A program made the position numbers and the translations under genes. Below the pieces are notes generated by a model. The model had not been told where the DNA came from, made no database searches, and saw nothing but the letters and a program-made list of their open reading frames with translations. Shown in pieces: positions 8,737 through 17,979 of a stretch of DNA of 64,000 nucleotides. The stretch covers positions 159,154 through 223,153 of the forward strand of contig JAFDWN010000002.1 in assembly GCA_018268465.1 (NCBI GenBank). Direction: 5' to 3'. Source of the DNA: Actinomycetota bacterium (GTDB lineage: Bacteria > Actinomycetota > Actinomycetes > Mycobacteriales > Mycobacteriaceae). How positions within the stretch are numbered: the first letter of the stretch is position 1; each line of letters opens with the position of its first letter.

Positions 8737-10035
8737 GTGACAGTTACCGATGCCAGACGCCGCACACCCCGCACCCGTATCCACTGGGCATGGGTGATCG
8801 CCGCGGTCAGCTTCGTCGCACTGCTCGGCGCCGCAGGTTTCCGGTCGGTGCCCGGGGTGATGATGAATCCGCTGCACCAGGAGTTCGGCTGGTCGCACGG
8901 CACCGTCGGGCTGGCCATGTCGGTCAACATGATGTTGTTCGGCCTGACCGCCCCGTTCGCGGCGGCGCTGATGGACCGCTTCGGCGTGCGCCCGGTGTTG
9001 ACTGCCGCGCTGCTGCTGATCGCCACGGGCTCGGCAGCCAGCGTCACGATGACGGCGAGTTGGCAGCTGGTGATCCTGTGGGGCGTCCTGGTCGGCATCG
9101 GCACGGGGGCGATCTCGATGGGTTTCGTCGCGACGATCGCCACCCGCTGGTTCGAGGCGCGCCGCGGCCTGGTCACCGGGGTACTCACCGCCGCGAGCGC
9201 GACGGGGCAGCTGATCTTCCTGCCGATCGTCGCCGAGATCACCACCCGTCACGGTTGGCGCTGGGCGTCGCTGCTGGTCGCGGCGTCGGCACTGGCCGTG
9301 GTGCCGCTGGTCGCGGTGTTCATGCGCAACCACCCCCAGGATCTCGGGCTGACGGCATACGGTGCGGCGCCGTCGGCGGCGGCGCCGGAACCGGTGCCGG
9401 CCAGCAGCTTCAGGGCGGCCTTCGACGGACTGCTGATCGGCGCGCGGGTGCGCGTGTTCTGGCTGCTGGCGGCGTCCTTCGCGATCTGCGGGATGACCAC
9501 CAACGGGCTGATCGGCACCCATTTCATCCCCGCGGCCAACGATCACGGCATGCCGACGACCGTGGCCGCCGGACTGCTGGCCACGATCGGCGTCCTCGAC
9601 GTCGCGGGCACGGTGTTCTCGGGGTGGCTGACCGACCGGATCGATCCGCGTGTACTGCTCGTCGTCTACTACACGGGCCGCGGCGTCTCGCTGCTGCTGT
9701 TGCCGTCGCTGCTCTCACCGCACGCCGAACCCAGTACCTGGGTGTTCGTGATCTTCTACGGCCTGGACTGGGTCGCCACCGTGCCACCGACGATCGTGCT
9801 GTGCCGCACCTACTTCGGCACCCGCTCCCCGGTGGTGTTCGGCTGGGTGTTCGCCTCGCATCAGGTCGGCGCGGCGATTGCCGCGGCGGGTGCGGGCAAG
9901 CTGCGCGATCTGCAGGGCGACTACGACATGGCGTTCTACACGGCCGCGGGATTGTGCCTGGTCGCGGCGGTGCTGTGCCTGAGCATCCCGCGCACCCCGC
10001 GGACCGTCGGCGAACCCGCTGCCGACGCCGGCTGA
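8737..10035 (+). CDS. MFS transporter (monocarboxylate porter-like)
   Basis: Major facilitator of 432 aa with twelve predicted membrane segments. The first helix begins HWAWVIAAVSFVALLG, and the loop 2-3 motif is MDRFGVRPVL. The pattern of the N-half (HQEFGWSHGTVGLAMSVNM) is typical of MCT/oxalate-formate-like porters in actinomycetes. GTG 8737 is chosen because it sits about six bases after GCGAGAG and directly before MTVTDARRR; the frame is open further upstream but would run through the promoter and into the divergent regulator gene. Probably controlled by the adjacent GlxA-like protein; substrate unknown. Confidence 0.85.
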   Translation: MTVTDARRRTPRTRIHWAWVIAAVSFVALLGAAGFRSVPGVMMNPLHQEFGWSHGTVGLAMSVNMMLFGLTAPFAAALMDRFGVRPVLTAALLLIATGSAASVTMTASWQLVILWGVLVGIGTGAISMGFVATIATRWFEARRGLVTGVLTAASATGQLIFLPIVAEITTRHGWRWASLLVAASALAVVPLVAVFMRNHPQDLGLTAYGAAPSAAAPEPVPASSFRAAFDGLLIGARVRVFWLLAASFAICGMTTNGLIGTHFIPAANDHGMPTTVAAGLLATIGVLDVAGTVFSGWLTDRIDPRVLLVVYYTGRGVSLLLLPSLLSPHAEPSTWVFVIFYGLDWVATVPPTIVLCRTYFGTRSPVVFGWVFASHQVGAAIAAAGAGKLRDLQGDYDMAFYTAAGLCLVAAVLCLSIPRTPRTVGEPAADAG

Positions 10036-10189
10036 GACCAATCCGATAACCCACAGGTCAGAGCATCAATGGTGGCTGTTCGCCGGGTCGCCGACTTTGC
10101 CGTTACCGATTTGTGCCCTTACCATCCGATGCGGTGCCGCCATTGCGATGCGGCCCGACCAGCGACCTGAACCGCGTGAGGAGCCGAAC

Positions 10190-10975
10190 GTGAAGACTCG
10201 CACCAGCAAGGCACTGGGCGCGACCGTGGGAATTGCCGCGATCGCTCTGTCGTTGCCGTTGGCGATCACCGCCTATGCCCAGCCGCCGGCCGAGCCGACG
10301 TCGGTGGACCAGATCCCCGACCCGCAGGGCCCGCAGTGCGACGCCTTCAAGAAGGAAGTGCCCGGGTACAAGAGCCTGGCCAGCCAGCCGATCGGCTCGG
10401 CGCTCGCCGCCATCCCGATGCTCAGCACATTCAACGCCGCGGTCTCGGGTCAGCTGAACCCCGCGGTCAACATCGTTCCGGTGCTCGACAACGGTCCGTA
10501 TGTGGTGTTCGCGCCGACCAACGACGCGTTCGCCGCGCTGCCGCCGGAGCAGCTCGACGCGCTCAAGGCCGATCCGGCCGCGCTGACGACGCTGGACTAC
10601 TACCACGTCTTCCTGGGACTGCTGGGCCCCGACGACGTGCGGGGTCAGCGGCCGACCCAGCAGGGTGAGCAGATCAAGGTGACGGGCAAGGGCGGCGACA
10701 TCACCGTCAACGACTCCGCCAAGGTGCTCTGCGGCGGGATCCAGGCCAACAACGCCAGGATCTACATCATCGACAAGGTGCTGGATCCGGCGTCTCCGCC
10801 CGAGCCGCTCAGCTCGTCGGGGACGTCCACCACGTCCACCACCTCCACTACCTCCGCCGCGGCGACCGAGCCCGGTGCGGCCGAGGCCACCGTGGAGTCC
10901 ACTGTCGAAACCCCGGCGGACATCAGCATCCCCGAGACCATCACCGAGACGGGCACCGAGACGCCTGCGGCGTAG
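10190..10975 (+). CDS. Fasciclin (FAS1) domain secreted protein
   Basis: Exported protein of 261 aa. A signal peptide (KTRTSKALGATVGIAAIAL, cleavage near AYAQP) precedes a single FAS1 domain at about residues 65-205, marked by the conserved YVVFAPTNDAFAALPPEQL and LDYYHVFLG. The tail is a Ser/Thr-rich linker of TTST repeats and an acidic Thr/Glu end, suggesting a cell-wall-exposed or glycosylated stalk. The family includes the mycobacterial MPT70/MPT83 antigens. GTG 10190 follows GAGGAGCC, a good ribosome-binding site. Confidence 0.85.
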   Translation: MKTRTSKALGATVGIAAIALSLPLAITAYAQPPAEPTSVDQIPDPQGPQCDAFKKEVPGYKSLASQPIGSALAAIPMLSTFNAAVSGQLNPAVNIVPVLDNGPYVVFAPTNDAFAALPPEQLDALKADPAALTTLDYYHVFLGLLGPDDVRGQRPTQQGEQIKVTGKGGDITVNDSAKVLCGGIQANNARIYIIDKVLDPASPPEPLSSSGTSTTSTTSTTSAAATEPGAAEATVESTVETPADISIPETITETGTETPAA

Positions 10976-10988
10976 CGGGGCCGGTGCG

Positions 10989-11255
10989 CTAGCGGCCCGT
11001 GCGTTCGCGGTGCCGGCACCCCGGCCAGCAGCACGGCCGCCGCATACCGTCCTCCAGTTCCTCCTGGGTCCGGCGGATGCGGCGTGCCCGGGTCACCTCT
11101 TGTTTGGCATCCTCGACCCAGCAGATGAACTCGTTGCGGGCCAGCGGTGTGATGTCTTTCCAGGCGGCCAGCGCCGCCGAGTTGGCGATCAGCGCCTTGC
11201 GCAGGTCCGCCGGGAGGGTGTGCACCACCCCGCCGGGTACTCGCGTGCCGCTCAC
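10989..11255 (-). CDS. YdeI/OmdA family small protein
   Basis: Protein of 88 aa similar to the YdeI/OmpD-associated (bacteriocin-protection) family. The signature is the block LPADLRKALIANSAALAAWKD followed by FICWVEDAKQEVTRARRIRR. It ends in a Cys-containing basic tail. GTG 11255 places MSGTRVPGG at the start; a longer version from 11315 is possible. It converges with the fasciclin gene with only 13 bp between stops. Biochemical role unestablished. Confidence 0.7.
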   Translation of the reverse strand: MSGTRVPGGVVHTLPADLRKALIANSAALAAWKDITPLARNEFICWVEDAKQEVTRARRIRRTQEELEDGMRRPCCWPGCRHRERTGR

Positions 11256-11442
11256 CGTCCCGAGACTACCCGCGGCGCCCCGGCGCGAGTTGGACGACCC
11301 GCGCACGGTATCCAAAAGCGAAGGCGCGGAACGTATCTCAACGTTCCTGTTGGTCGCGGCACGCTGTTCGACGGTAGGATCCGACGGATACGCCGCATCG
11401 AAACGCGACTTCGCCAGCGGCCCCGACGTAGAGGAGGTCGCC

Positions 11443-11874
11443 GTGAGCGAGAAAACCGGACCGGCTCTGACCGGCGTTCACCACGTTTCGCTGACGGTCA
11501 CCGATCTCGAGGCCAGCCTGGCGTGGTATCAGCGGGTGTTCCAGACCGAACGGCCGGATCTGAAGGTCCCCCATTACGGGCGTGAGGAGACGGGATACAG
11601 CGTGCTGTTGCCCGAGCCGCGTTCGGGTCTGGTGTTCTCGCTGCATAGCAACACCGGCAACGACGGAGAACGCTTCGACGAGGCCCGCACGGGTCTGGAT
11701 CATGTGTCCTTCGGGGTGAACGGCCGTGCGACGTTGCAGGCCTGGGCGGCGTGGCTGGATGAACTCGGAGTCCCCAACACCGGCATCGTCGACGAAACCG
11801 ATCCGTTCCCGTACTCGACCGTGGTCTTCCGCGACCCCGACAACATCCAGCTGGAGGTCATCGCCGTCGGCTGA
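11443..11874 (+). CDS. VOC superfamily (glyoxalase-like) protein
   Basis: Protein of 143 aa with the paired beta-alpha-beta-beta-beta units of the vicinal oxygen chelate fold. Likely metal ligands are His in HHVSLTV, His in LDHVSFGV and the terminal Glu in NIQLEVIAV. The spacing matches glyoxalase/bleomycin-resistance proteins and small dioxygenase-like enzymes. GTG 11443 follows a strong GAGGAGG at 11431. It stands alone between convergent neighbours, so the substrate cannot be guessed from context. Confidence 0.8.
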   Translation: MSEKTGPALTGVHHVSLTVTDLEASLAWYQRVFQTERPDLKVPHYGREETGYSVLLPEPRSGLVFSLHSNTGNDGERFDEARTGLDHVSFGVNGRATLQAWAAWLDELGVPNTGIVDETDPFPYSTVVFRDPDNIQLEVIAVG

Positions 11875-11953
11875 ACCACCGACGCGTCGAATCAGCTTGG
11901 GCGACACACTGTTTCACTCCAGGCTGCGCTTGCCGGGCCCATCCGCCGGATGG

Positions 11954-12760
11954 CTACCTGGCCTGCCACACCGGTGTGCGCTTTTCGGCGAAGGCACGCG
12001 GTCCCTCCCTGGCGTCCTCGGAGGCCAGCAGCGCGCCGAGGGCACGCGCCGTGCGCGCCCAGCCGGGCTCGTCGCCGGTGACCACATCGTCGTCGACGCC
12101 GTACGCCACCCGCTTGCTGGCCTGAACCGCCAGCGGCGCGTTGGCCGCGACCCGAGCCGCGAGCACCAGCGCAGCGTCCAGAGCCGCATTGCCCCCGGCG
12201 TCGGCGCTGTCGGCGATCTCGTTGATCAGACCCCATGTCAGCGCGTCGGAGGCGGGTATGGGGTCACCGGTGAACATCATCTGCATCGCGATCTTGCGCG
12301 GCAACTGGTCGGCGATGCGGAAGGCGCCACCCGCCGCGGCGATGAGGCCCAGTTTGACCTCGGGCAGCCCGAATACCGCGTGGGTGTCGGCGACCACGAG
12401 ATCACTGGCCAGCGCCAGTTCCGTGCCGCCGCCAAGCGCCAGTCCGTTGACGGCAGCGATGGTGGGCTTGTCGACGAAATGCCTTACGTATCCGGCGAAT
12501 CCCCATTCGGGGTGCTCGGGGTGCAGCAGATTCTCACCGCGGTGGATCGCCTTGATATCGGCTCCCGCACAGAAGGTCCCGCCCGTCCCCGTGAGTACGA
12601 CGACGCGCACCTGCGGATCGCGGTTCGCCCGTTCGAGCGCGTCGCCCAGCGCCGTACTCACCGCGGCGTCGACGGCGTTTCGGGCGTGCGGCCGGTTGAG
12701 GGTGAGGACGGTGACGGCGCCCCGGGTCTCGGTGAGCACCACGTCCGCGGGTTCGGCCAT
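11954..12760 (-). CDS. Enoyl-CoA hydratase/isomerase (crotonase) family
   Basis: Crotonase-fold enzyme of 268 aa. The oxyanion-hole segments are visible: FCAGADIKAI and NGLALGGGTELALASD, with the catalytic-region GLPEVKLGLIAAAGG. The family hydrates or isomerises enoyl-CoA thioesters in beta-oxidation and related pathways. It is divergent from a FadR-like GntR gene with a perfect palindrome between them, so it is probably regulated by that protein in response to an acyl-CoA (inference). Confidence 0.88.
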   Translation of the reverse strand: MAEPADVVLTETRGAVTVLTLNRPHARNAVDAAVSTALGDALERANRDPQVRVVVLTGTGGTFCAGADIKAIHRGENLLHPEHPEWGFAGYVRHFVDKPTIAAVNGLALGGGTELALASDLVVADTHAVFGLPEVKLGLIAAAGGAFRIADQLPRKIAMQMMFTGDPIPASDALTWGLINEIADSADAGGNAALDAALVLAARVAANAPLAVQASKRVAYGVDDDVVTGDEPGWARTARALGALLASEDAREGPRAFAEKRTPVWQAR

Positions 12761-12830
12761 CGCACCGCTCCTTCGGGGTCGATATGCGGCGGTGGGTGAA
12801 CGCCCGATCGCCGACGCCAGTTAGAAGACA

Positions 12831-12849
12831 AAGTTCACTAGGTGAACTT
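12831..12849. promoter_or_regulatory. GntR/FadR-type operator
   Basis: AAGTTCACTAGGTGAACTT is a perfect inverted repeat with 8-bp arms and a 3-bp centre, between the crotonase start (12760) and the GntR start (12943). It is 71 bp from one and 94 bp from the other, and the only strong palindrome there. Likely operator for both divergent transcripts. Confidence 0.65.
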
Positions 12850-12942
12850 ACCGCTTGGGTGGCCGCCGGGCGGGTTCGAGGTGGTTTACTGAGCGGGATC
12901 GCTTGCCGCGAAGCCGGCGGGAATGCCGCACCAGGGAGAATC

Positions 12943-13734
12943 GTGTCACGAACCAGTCCGTCGGCGCCGCTGCTCGGGGCGGACGTGTCGGCCTCGCGCG
13001 CGGCCGTCCGGACCCCGAAGACCGCAGAACTGGTCGCAGGGACCTTACGCCGGATGATCGTGGACGGAACGCTCAAGGACGGCGACTTCCTGCCCAACGA
13101 GGCCGAGCTGATGGCGCATTTCGGCATCAGCCGCCCCACCCTGCGGGAAGCGGTGCGGGTCTTGGAGTCCGAACGTCTCGTCGAAGTGCGGCGCGGGTCG
13201 CGCACCGGTGCGCGGGTGTGCGTGCCGGGTGCGGAGATCGTCGCGCGGCCCGCCGGACTGCTGCTCGAATTGTCCGGTGCCACAGTCGCCGACGTGATGC
13301 TGGCGCAGGCAGCCATCGAACCGATGGCGGCACGGCTGCTGGCCGAATCGGGGGCGGTGGAGGCCTTCGACGAACTCGACCGCATGCTCGGCGAGATGGT
13401 GCCCGCGGGCTGGAAGTCCGAACAACTCGCCGAGGCCACCGGCGCCTTCCATCTGCGCGTCGTGCAACTGTCGGGCAACGAGACGCTGAGCATTGTGGCG
13501 GGCATGCTCAACGAGCTGACCGTGCGGCATACCGCCTTCGTCATGAAGGAGGGCCCGACGGTGTCCAAGGCGGACTACGACAAACTCATGCGGTCCTACC
13601 GCAGGCTGATGCAATTCGTGCGTGCGGGTGACGGAGCCGGGGCCGAGGCGCACTGGCGCAAACACCTCGATACCGCCCGCGGAGCGCTGCTGAAGGGCCT
13701 GGAGGACATCCGGGTCCGCGACGTGGTCAGCTGA
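12943..13734 (+). CDS. GntR family regulator, FadR-like (FCD)
   Basis: Regulator of 263 aa. The winged helix-turn-helix at about residues 25-95 contains LPNEAELMAHFGISRPTLRE and the wing LESERLVEVRRGSRTGARV; the C-terminal all-helical FCD domain begins near VADVMLAQAAIEPMAARLL. FadR-subfamily proteins bind acyl-CoA or small organic acids and release their palindromic operator. GTG 12943 follows GGGAGAA. Divergent from the crotonase gene with the operator at 12831-12849; stop codon lies 4 bp from the convergent DUF3556 stop. Confidence 0.87.
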   Translation: MSRTSPSAPLLGADVSASRAAVRTPKTAELVAGTLRRMIVDGTLKDGDFLPNEAELMAHFGISRPTLREAVRVLESERLVEVRRGSRTGARVCVPGAEIVARPAGLLLELSGATVADVMLAQAAIEPMAARLLAESGAVEAFDELDRMLGEMVPAGWKSEQLAEATGAFHLRVVQLSGNETLSIVAGMLNELTVRHTAFVMKEGPTVSKADYDKLMRSYRRLMQFVRAGDGAGAEAHWRKHLDTARGALLKGLEDIRVRDVVS

Positions 13735-13738
13735 CGGT

Positions 13739-15472
13739 TCACATCCGCACCGGATGCTCGGCGTGCACCGGCACGTCGTCGTCCCAGGGCTGGCGGGCCA
13801 CCATGTCGGCGACACACACGTACCCTCGTTCGAATTCGCCTGTGGCGGCGTCGACCAGCCGGTACCGCTGGATCTTTCGGTGGATCGGCTGGGCGTCGAG
13901 CAGTACCACTCGCACCTCGCCCGGTTCGAACCGGCAGCGTTCCTGCATGGCGGCGATCAACTGTTCGTTGTGCAGATGGCCGTCCCCGAAGTTCCAGCCG
14001 ATCGCCGTGCTGCAGATGCGCTCTCCGTCGGTGATCGTGTAGTCCCCCTCCCGCCGTCCGGCCATGGCCCGGTGTACGAGCGTGAACAGGGCGCGGCCGT
14101 GGGTGTTGAACGCGCGGAATGCGTAACCGAGGTAGATCGGGATCTGCGCGGCCTCCTTGCTGCCGTAGAACCGTTCCAGTTGCGCGGCGGGCATGCTGGC
14201 GATCGCGACCAGCCCCGCGCTGATCTTCGCTTCGGCCGACGCGGTGACGCACCACATCGTGGTATCCCAGTTGCCCGCGTAGTACCGCATTCCGGGCAGG
14301 AAGGAGATCTTGTTCGGGAACACATTGCCCGCGATGACGGTGCCCGCCAGTACGGCGAAGAGAATGGCAACGGGCACAGGGCGGTTGACGTCGGCGATGC
14401 CGACATCGGCGTGGGCGACGAAGAGTGTCAGCACACCGAAGATCATGAAGACGTTCCACTCCAGCGGCACGCCCATCGGGATGGCGGTGAGGATCGCGAG
14501 GTGGAAACAGACCATGACGAACGCGGCCACCGCCGTCACCCAGCCGCCGCCGGAGAAGAACAGCACGAGGGGCACGCACATCTCGACGGCCGTACCGCCG
14601 TGGGCGACCAGCCGCGCCAGACGCCCGGGCCGCAGGTCATCGGGGAAATCCTCGAAGAACAGCCGTTTGAGGAAACGCGGCCGCACCACCGGGCTGTTCG
14701 ACATCATCGTCGAGACCACGAACGGGAAATGTTTGTTCAGCTTCGACGTCGCCGCGCCCAGCCAGATCACCAGCAGGACGACCTTCGCGGCGACGATCAT
14801 GTCGGCGCCGGCGAACAGGAACGTCACCGTCAGCGCGCCGTAGACCTCCCCGCGGGCGGCCAGGAAGATGACCTTGTCACGCAGGCCGAGTACCGTCAGC
14901 AGCGCCAGGACCGCCGCGATCTGCCACCTCGGCAACACGCCGATCTCGGTGCCCAGCGCGGGATCCGGGCCCGTCCCGTCGGAGAACAACGCGACCAGCA
15001 GCACCACCAGCAGCGCCGCGTAGAGCGCCACATCGACCGGTGTGCGTCCGGCGCCCTTGGTGAGCGGCACGCGGGCCGGCCACGGGGGCAGCCGAATGGT
15101 GCCTGGGCGCAGCCAGTACAGGATCGAGCCCAACGGCGGGAAGAACCGGTTGTTCAGCGGGCCGAACCCGCAGCCGAGGCCGACGACCTCGAAGAGCATC
15201 GTGTACAGCACGACCTTCTGGAATACGATCGGCTCCGACCACCACGCGGCCACGTCGGTGAATCCGTCGATGCCCGTGGTGGCCAGCGCGAACAGCCATC
15301 CGCCGAGGATGTAGAGCAGAATCTTGACGACGTAGAACAGATGCAGCGCCACCGGCGTGCCGAAACCCACCTCCGCCCAGTGCCGGGCCATCGGGCGGAT
15401 CTTCTCGGCGCGGGTGCCCTTGCTCCATTCGGCCATGTCGACCACCGGCAGGTTGGGCGTGAGGAATCCCAT
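13739..15472 (-). CDS. DUF3556 polytopic membrane protein
   Basis: Membrane protein of 577 aa of the DUF3556 family found mainly in mycolate-containing actinomycetes. It opens MGFLTPNLPVVDMAEWSKGT, has roughly nine to ten hydrophobic segments between residues 45 and 380, and a soluble C-terminal part of about 190 aa (from PNKISFLPGMRYYAGNWD). Function is unknown. Its start lies four bases from a 32-bp perfect palindrome with a KstR-type core, which links it by inference to sterol or cholesterol catabolism or its membrane handling. Confidence 0.85.
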   Translation of the reverse strand: MGFLTPNLPVVDMAEWSKGTRAEKIRPMARHWAEVGFGTPVALHLFYVVKILLYILGGWLFALATTGIDGFTDVAAWWSEPIVFQKVVLYTMLFEVVGLGCGFGPLNNRFFPPLGSILYWLRPGTIRLPPWPARVPLTKGAGRTPVDVALYAALLVVLLVALFSDGTGPDPALGTEIGVLPRWQIAAVLALLTVLGLRDKVIFLAARGEVYGALTVTFLFAGADMIVAAKVVLLVIWLGAATSKLNKHFPFVVSTMMSNSPVVRPRFLKRLFFEDFPDDLRPGRLARLVAHGGTAVEMCVPLVLFFSGGGWVTAVAAFVMVCFHLAILTAIPMGVPLEWNVFMIFGVLTLFVAHADVGIADVNRPVPVAILFAVLAGTVIAGNVFPNKISFLPGMRYYAGNWDTTMWCVTASAEAKISAGLVAIASMPAAQLERFYGSKEAAQIPIYLGYAFRAFNTHGRALFTLVHRAMAGRREGDYTITDGERICSTAIGWNFGDGHLHNEQLIAAMQERCRFEPGEVRVVLLDAQPIHRKIQRYRLVDAATGEFERGYVCVADMVARQPWDDDVPVHAEHPVRM

Positions 15473-15475
15473 GAC

Positions 15476-15507
15476 CCATCAGACTAGAACGCGTTCTAGT
15501 CTGATGG
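15476..15507. promoter_or_regulatory. KstR-like 32-bp perfect palindrome
   Basis: Thirty-two bases with perfect dyad symmetry (16-bp arms, no spacer). The core at 15485-15498, TAGAACGCGTTCTA, fits the KstR consensus TnnAACnnGTTnnA. It sits immediately upstream of the DUF3556 start codon at 15472, so bound repressor would block the promoter or leader. Confidence 0.75.
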
Positions 15508-15650
15508 TCCCGGATCGCCGAGCGAACTCGAAACCGGTTCGGACGTCGGCCCACCCACCGTGCGCCGACGACACCTCGCCGTGGACCTCCGCGGCCGAGT
15601 CCGAGGCGCCCGTGGGCGAATCGCCGCACCCCCTATGTGAGCGCCCGCCC

Positions 15651-16916
15651 TCAGCCCAGCGCGGCGTCCAGCCGCGCGACGTAGGCGTCCAGGCCGTCCG
15701 CGCCGCCGATCGCCGGATCGGAGGCGTGCACACTGACCGCCACCGTATCGCCGATCCCGTGCACGCCGTGGGTCACGCCCATCATCGGCGACAGCGCCGG
15801 ATACCCCGCGGTCACCACGACCGGAGCACCGCCGAACGCCAGGTCGGCGGCACCGCGGTCGACACTGGACACCACCGTGTTGCCGGTCGCGGTGTCCGAC
15901 CGCACAGTCGGGTCGAATTGCGCGACACCCCAGCGCAGCAGCGGGGCGGGCACCGCGGCGAAGGCGTCGCCGGCGGCGCGCATCCCGGGATGGCGGGCCC
16001 GGAGTCGCCGCCGCGCGAGTTCCGCGGAGATACGTTCGGCCCGTTCGTCGACGGCCAGGCCGGGAAACAGACCCACCCCGACGTTGCCGAAATGGTTCTG
16101 CGCACGCCGCGGTCCCACCTTGGCCATCGGCACCTCCGCACCCAACGTCGCGGGGTCTTCGCCGAGGTCGCGCAGATGCGCCCCCAGGGCCGACGAGACC
16201 GCGGCCAGGACGGCGACGGTGACCGTCGGCCCCGAGAGCGTGCTGCGGTGGCGGACCAGCGTACGGATACGGCATGTCCCGTCGGGACGGCTGTTGGTCC
16301 GCAGTACCGGCCGCGAATCCGCCTGCGGCGGAACCAGTCCCGATTCGACGTCGGATACGAGACGGCGATGGGTGCGGGCGGCCCGCAGCGCGCGGGCGGG
16401 CAGCGCCGCGCAGCGCAGCGGGGGCGGCGACCGCACCGACGTCACCGGCGCGCACCGACCGAACAGCCACGCCGCCAACCCCGACGCCCACACGCCGTCG
16501 GCCAGCGCGTGCCCGGCCTGCAATACGGCGACGGTGCCGGGACCCGCGACCCCCGGCACCCCTTCGACACCGGCAAACACGTGCAGCCGCCAGCACATCT
16601 CGGTGAGGTCGAGTTGCCGCCCGGCCAGCGCGGCGACTGCGGCGAGGCATCCCGCCCAGGTGGGATCGTCGAGTTGGTGCACGGCGAAATGGGAATCCCC
16701 GACGCCGCCCCGCACCCACGCCGGGTAGGTCAGGAATCCACGCTCGGCCACCCGGATTCGCAGGTCGTCGCACTCGCCGGCCCGAGCGCGCACCTGCCGC
16801 AGCGCCGCCCGCAGATCGGCTGGCGCACCGGCGAAGCCGTAGAGCAGGAACTGGTCGTTGGGAATCTTGGCGGACATCCAGTAGGCCTGGGCGTCGACCG
16901 CCGCCAGCCGGCGCAT
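15651..16916 (-). CDS. WS/DGAT-like acyltransferase
   Basis: Protein of 421 aa resembling the wax ester synthase/diacylglycerol acyltransferase family, with a C-terminal DUF1298-type half (SVDRGAADLAFGGAPVV, SPMMGVTHGVHGIGDTVAVS). The catalytic HHxxxDG motif is changed to GHALADG at residues 135-141, keeping the second His and the Asp-Gly. It is shorter than typical Tgs proteins (about 450-470 aa). It starts 2 bp after the stop of the epoxide-hydrolase-like gene, so the two are an operon. Activity on acyl-CoA is inferred. Confidence 0.7.
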   Translation of the reverse strand: MRRLAAVDAQAYWMSAKIPNDQFLLYGFAGAPADLRAALRQVRARAGECDDLRIRVAERGFLTYPAWVRGGVGDSHFAVHQLDDPTWAGCLAAVAALAGRQLDLTEMCWRLHVFAGVEGVPGVAGPGTVAVLQAGHALADGVWASGLAAWLFGRCAPVTSVRSPPPLRCAALPARALRAARTHRRLVSDVESGLVPPQADSRPVLRTNSRPDGTCRIRTLVRHRSTLSGPTVTVAVLAAVSSALGAHLRDLGEDPATLGAEVPMAKVGPRRAQNHFGNVGVGLFPGLAVDERAERISAELARRRLRARHPGMRAAGDAFAAVPAPLLRWGVAQFDPTVRSDTATGNTVVSSVDRGAADLAFGGAPVVVTAGYPALSPMMGVTHGVHGIGDTVAVSVHASDPAIGGADGLDAYVARLDAALG

Positions 16917-16918
16917 CG

Positions 16919-17854
16919 CTAGCGTGCCGGCCCGACGAAGTCGAGGATGCGCCGCGCCACGACCTCGGGCTGTTCGAGCTGCAGGAAGTGCCCGGCCCTC
17001 GCGACGATGGCCAGATCACCGCCGGGCGGCAGCACCGGCGGCACCCGGTAGGCGAAATCGACACTCATACAGCCGTCGTCGCTGCCGTGCAGGTACAGCG
17101 TCGGCACGCGCAGGGCGCCGGTGAAATAGGGATGAAGCGGCGCGTATCGGCCGGGCAGGCCGCGCTGCCGGACCAGGTGACGGTAGGCGCTGACGGCGGC
17201 GCGGATGTTGTCCGGCGCACCGATGGCCCGCAGGACGTCGGGCAGATCGGTGTGCGCATCGTATCCCGGTGACCACCGCCGCCACAGCAGCGGTATCAGC
17301 CGCGGCACGAATCGTTCTGGCAGCCAGGGCAATTGAAAGAACACGAGATACCAGAACCGGAGCAGCTGCGGTGGCAGCAGCACGGGCAGCGACCGTCGCA
17401 GACCAGTACCCCGGCGTGGCCAGCACGCCCGGGAGGGCGGAACCGACATGAGCACCGCGCTGCTGAACGGGCTGTCCGGCAGGGCGGCCAGCCCCGCACC
17501 CGTCATCGCGCCCCAGTCATGCCCGACGAGCACGTCTCGTCCGGTGGGCCCCACCGCGGCCAGGACCCGCAACGCATCGTCCATCAACGCGCCGATGTGG
17601 TAGCTCGAGTCCGACGGCACCGACGACGGCGCGTACCCCCGCATGAACGGGGCGACCACACGCCAGCCCGCGTCAGCCAGGATGGGTGCGACCTTGCGCC
17701 AGCCGTGCGCCGAATCGGGAAAACCGTGCAGGCACAGTGCAATCGGCGCGTCGGACGGCCCCCATGTCAGCGCGTGCAGCCGCCCGGCGGGGGTGTCGAC
17801 ATGGATCCGCTGAACCGTCGCGGGGGCGACGCCCCCGCCCTCGAAGGTCTGCAT
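16919..17854 (-). CDS. Alpha/beta hydrolase, epoxide hydrolase-like
   Basis: Alpha/beta hydrolase of 311 aa. The oxyanion-hole LHGFPDSAHGWR and nucleophile elbow VGHDWGAMTG are clear; the nucleophile is Asp, not Ser, as in epoxide hydrolases and haloalkane dehalogenases. The catalytic acid (SDDGCMSVDF region) and final His (RAGHFLQLEQP) follow. ATG 17854 is preferred to frame extensions that run into the divergent tetR promoter. First gene of a pair with the WS/DGAT-like gene; divergent from the tetR at 17980. Confidence 0.8.
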   Translation of the reverse strand: MQTFEGGGVAPATVQRIHVDTPAGRLHALTWGPSDAPIALCLHGFPDSAHGWRKVAPILADAGWRVVAPFMRGYAPSSVPSDSSYHIGALMDDALRVLAAVGPTGRDVLVGHDWGAMTGAGLAALPDSPFSSAVLMSVPPSRACWPRRGTGLRRSLPVLLPPQLLRFWYLVFFQLPWLPERFVPRLIPLLWRRWSPGYDAHTDLPDVLRAIGAPDNIRAAVSAYRHLVRQRGLPGRYAPLHPYFTGALRVPTLYLHGSDDGCMSVDFAYRVPPVLPPGGDLAIVARAGHFLQLEQPEVVARRILDFVGPAR

Positions 17855-17904
17855 GGTCGAAGTATCCGCCAGCTGATCCCGGGCCCCGGCGGCACCCCCT
17901 GACC

Positions 17905-17920
17905 GCGTCCGCTCGGACGC
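17905..17920. promoter_or_regulatory. Palindrome in tetR/hydrolase divergent promoter
   Basis: GCGTCCG-CT-CGGACGC, a perfect 16-bp inverted repeat in the 125-bp gap between the divergent hydrolase (start 17854) and tetR (start 17980). A likely TetR operator, though such GC-rich symmetry is less distinctive than AT-containing sites. Confidence 0.45.
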
Positions 17921-17979
17921 CCGCGACGAAACCTGCGGAACGCTGCTCGGCAAGGGTGCGGACGAGCTAGCGTTTCCGC

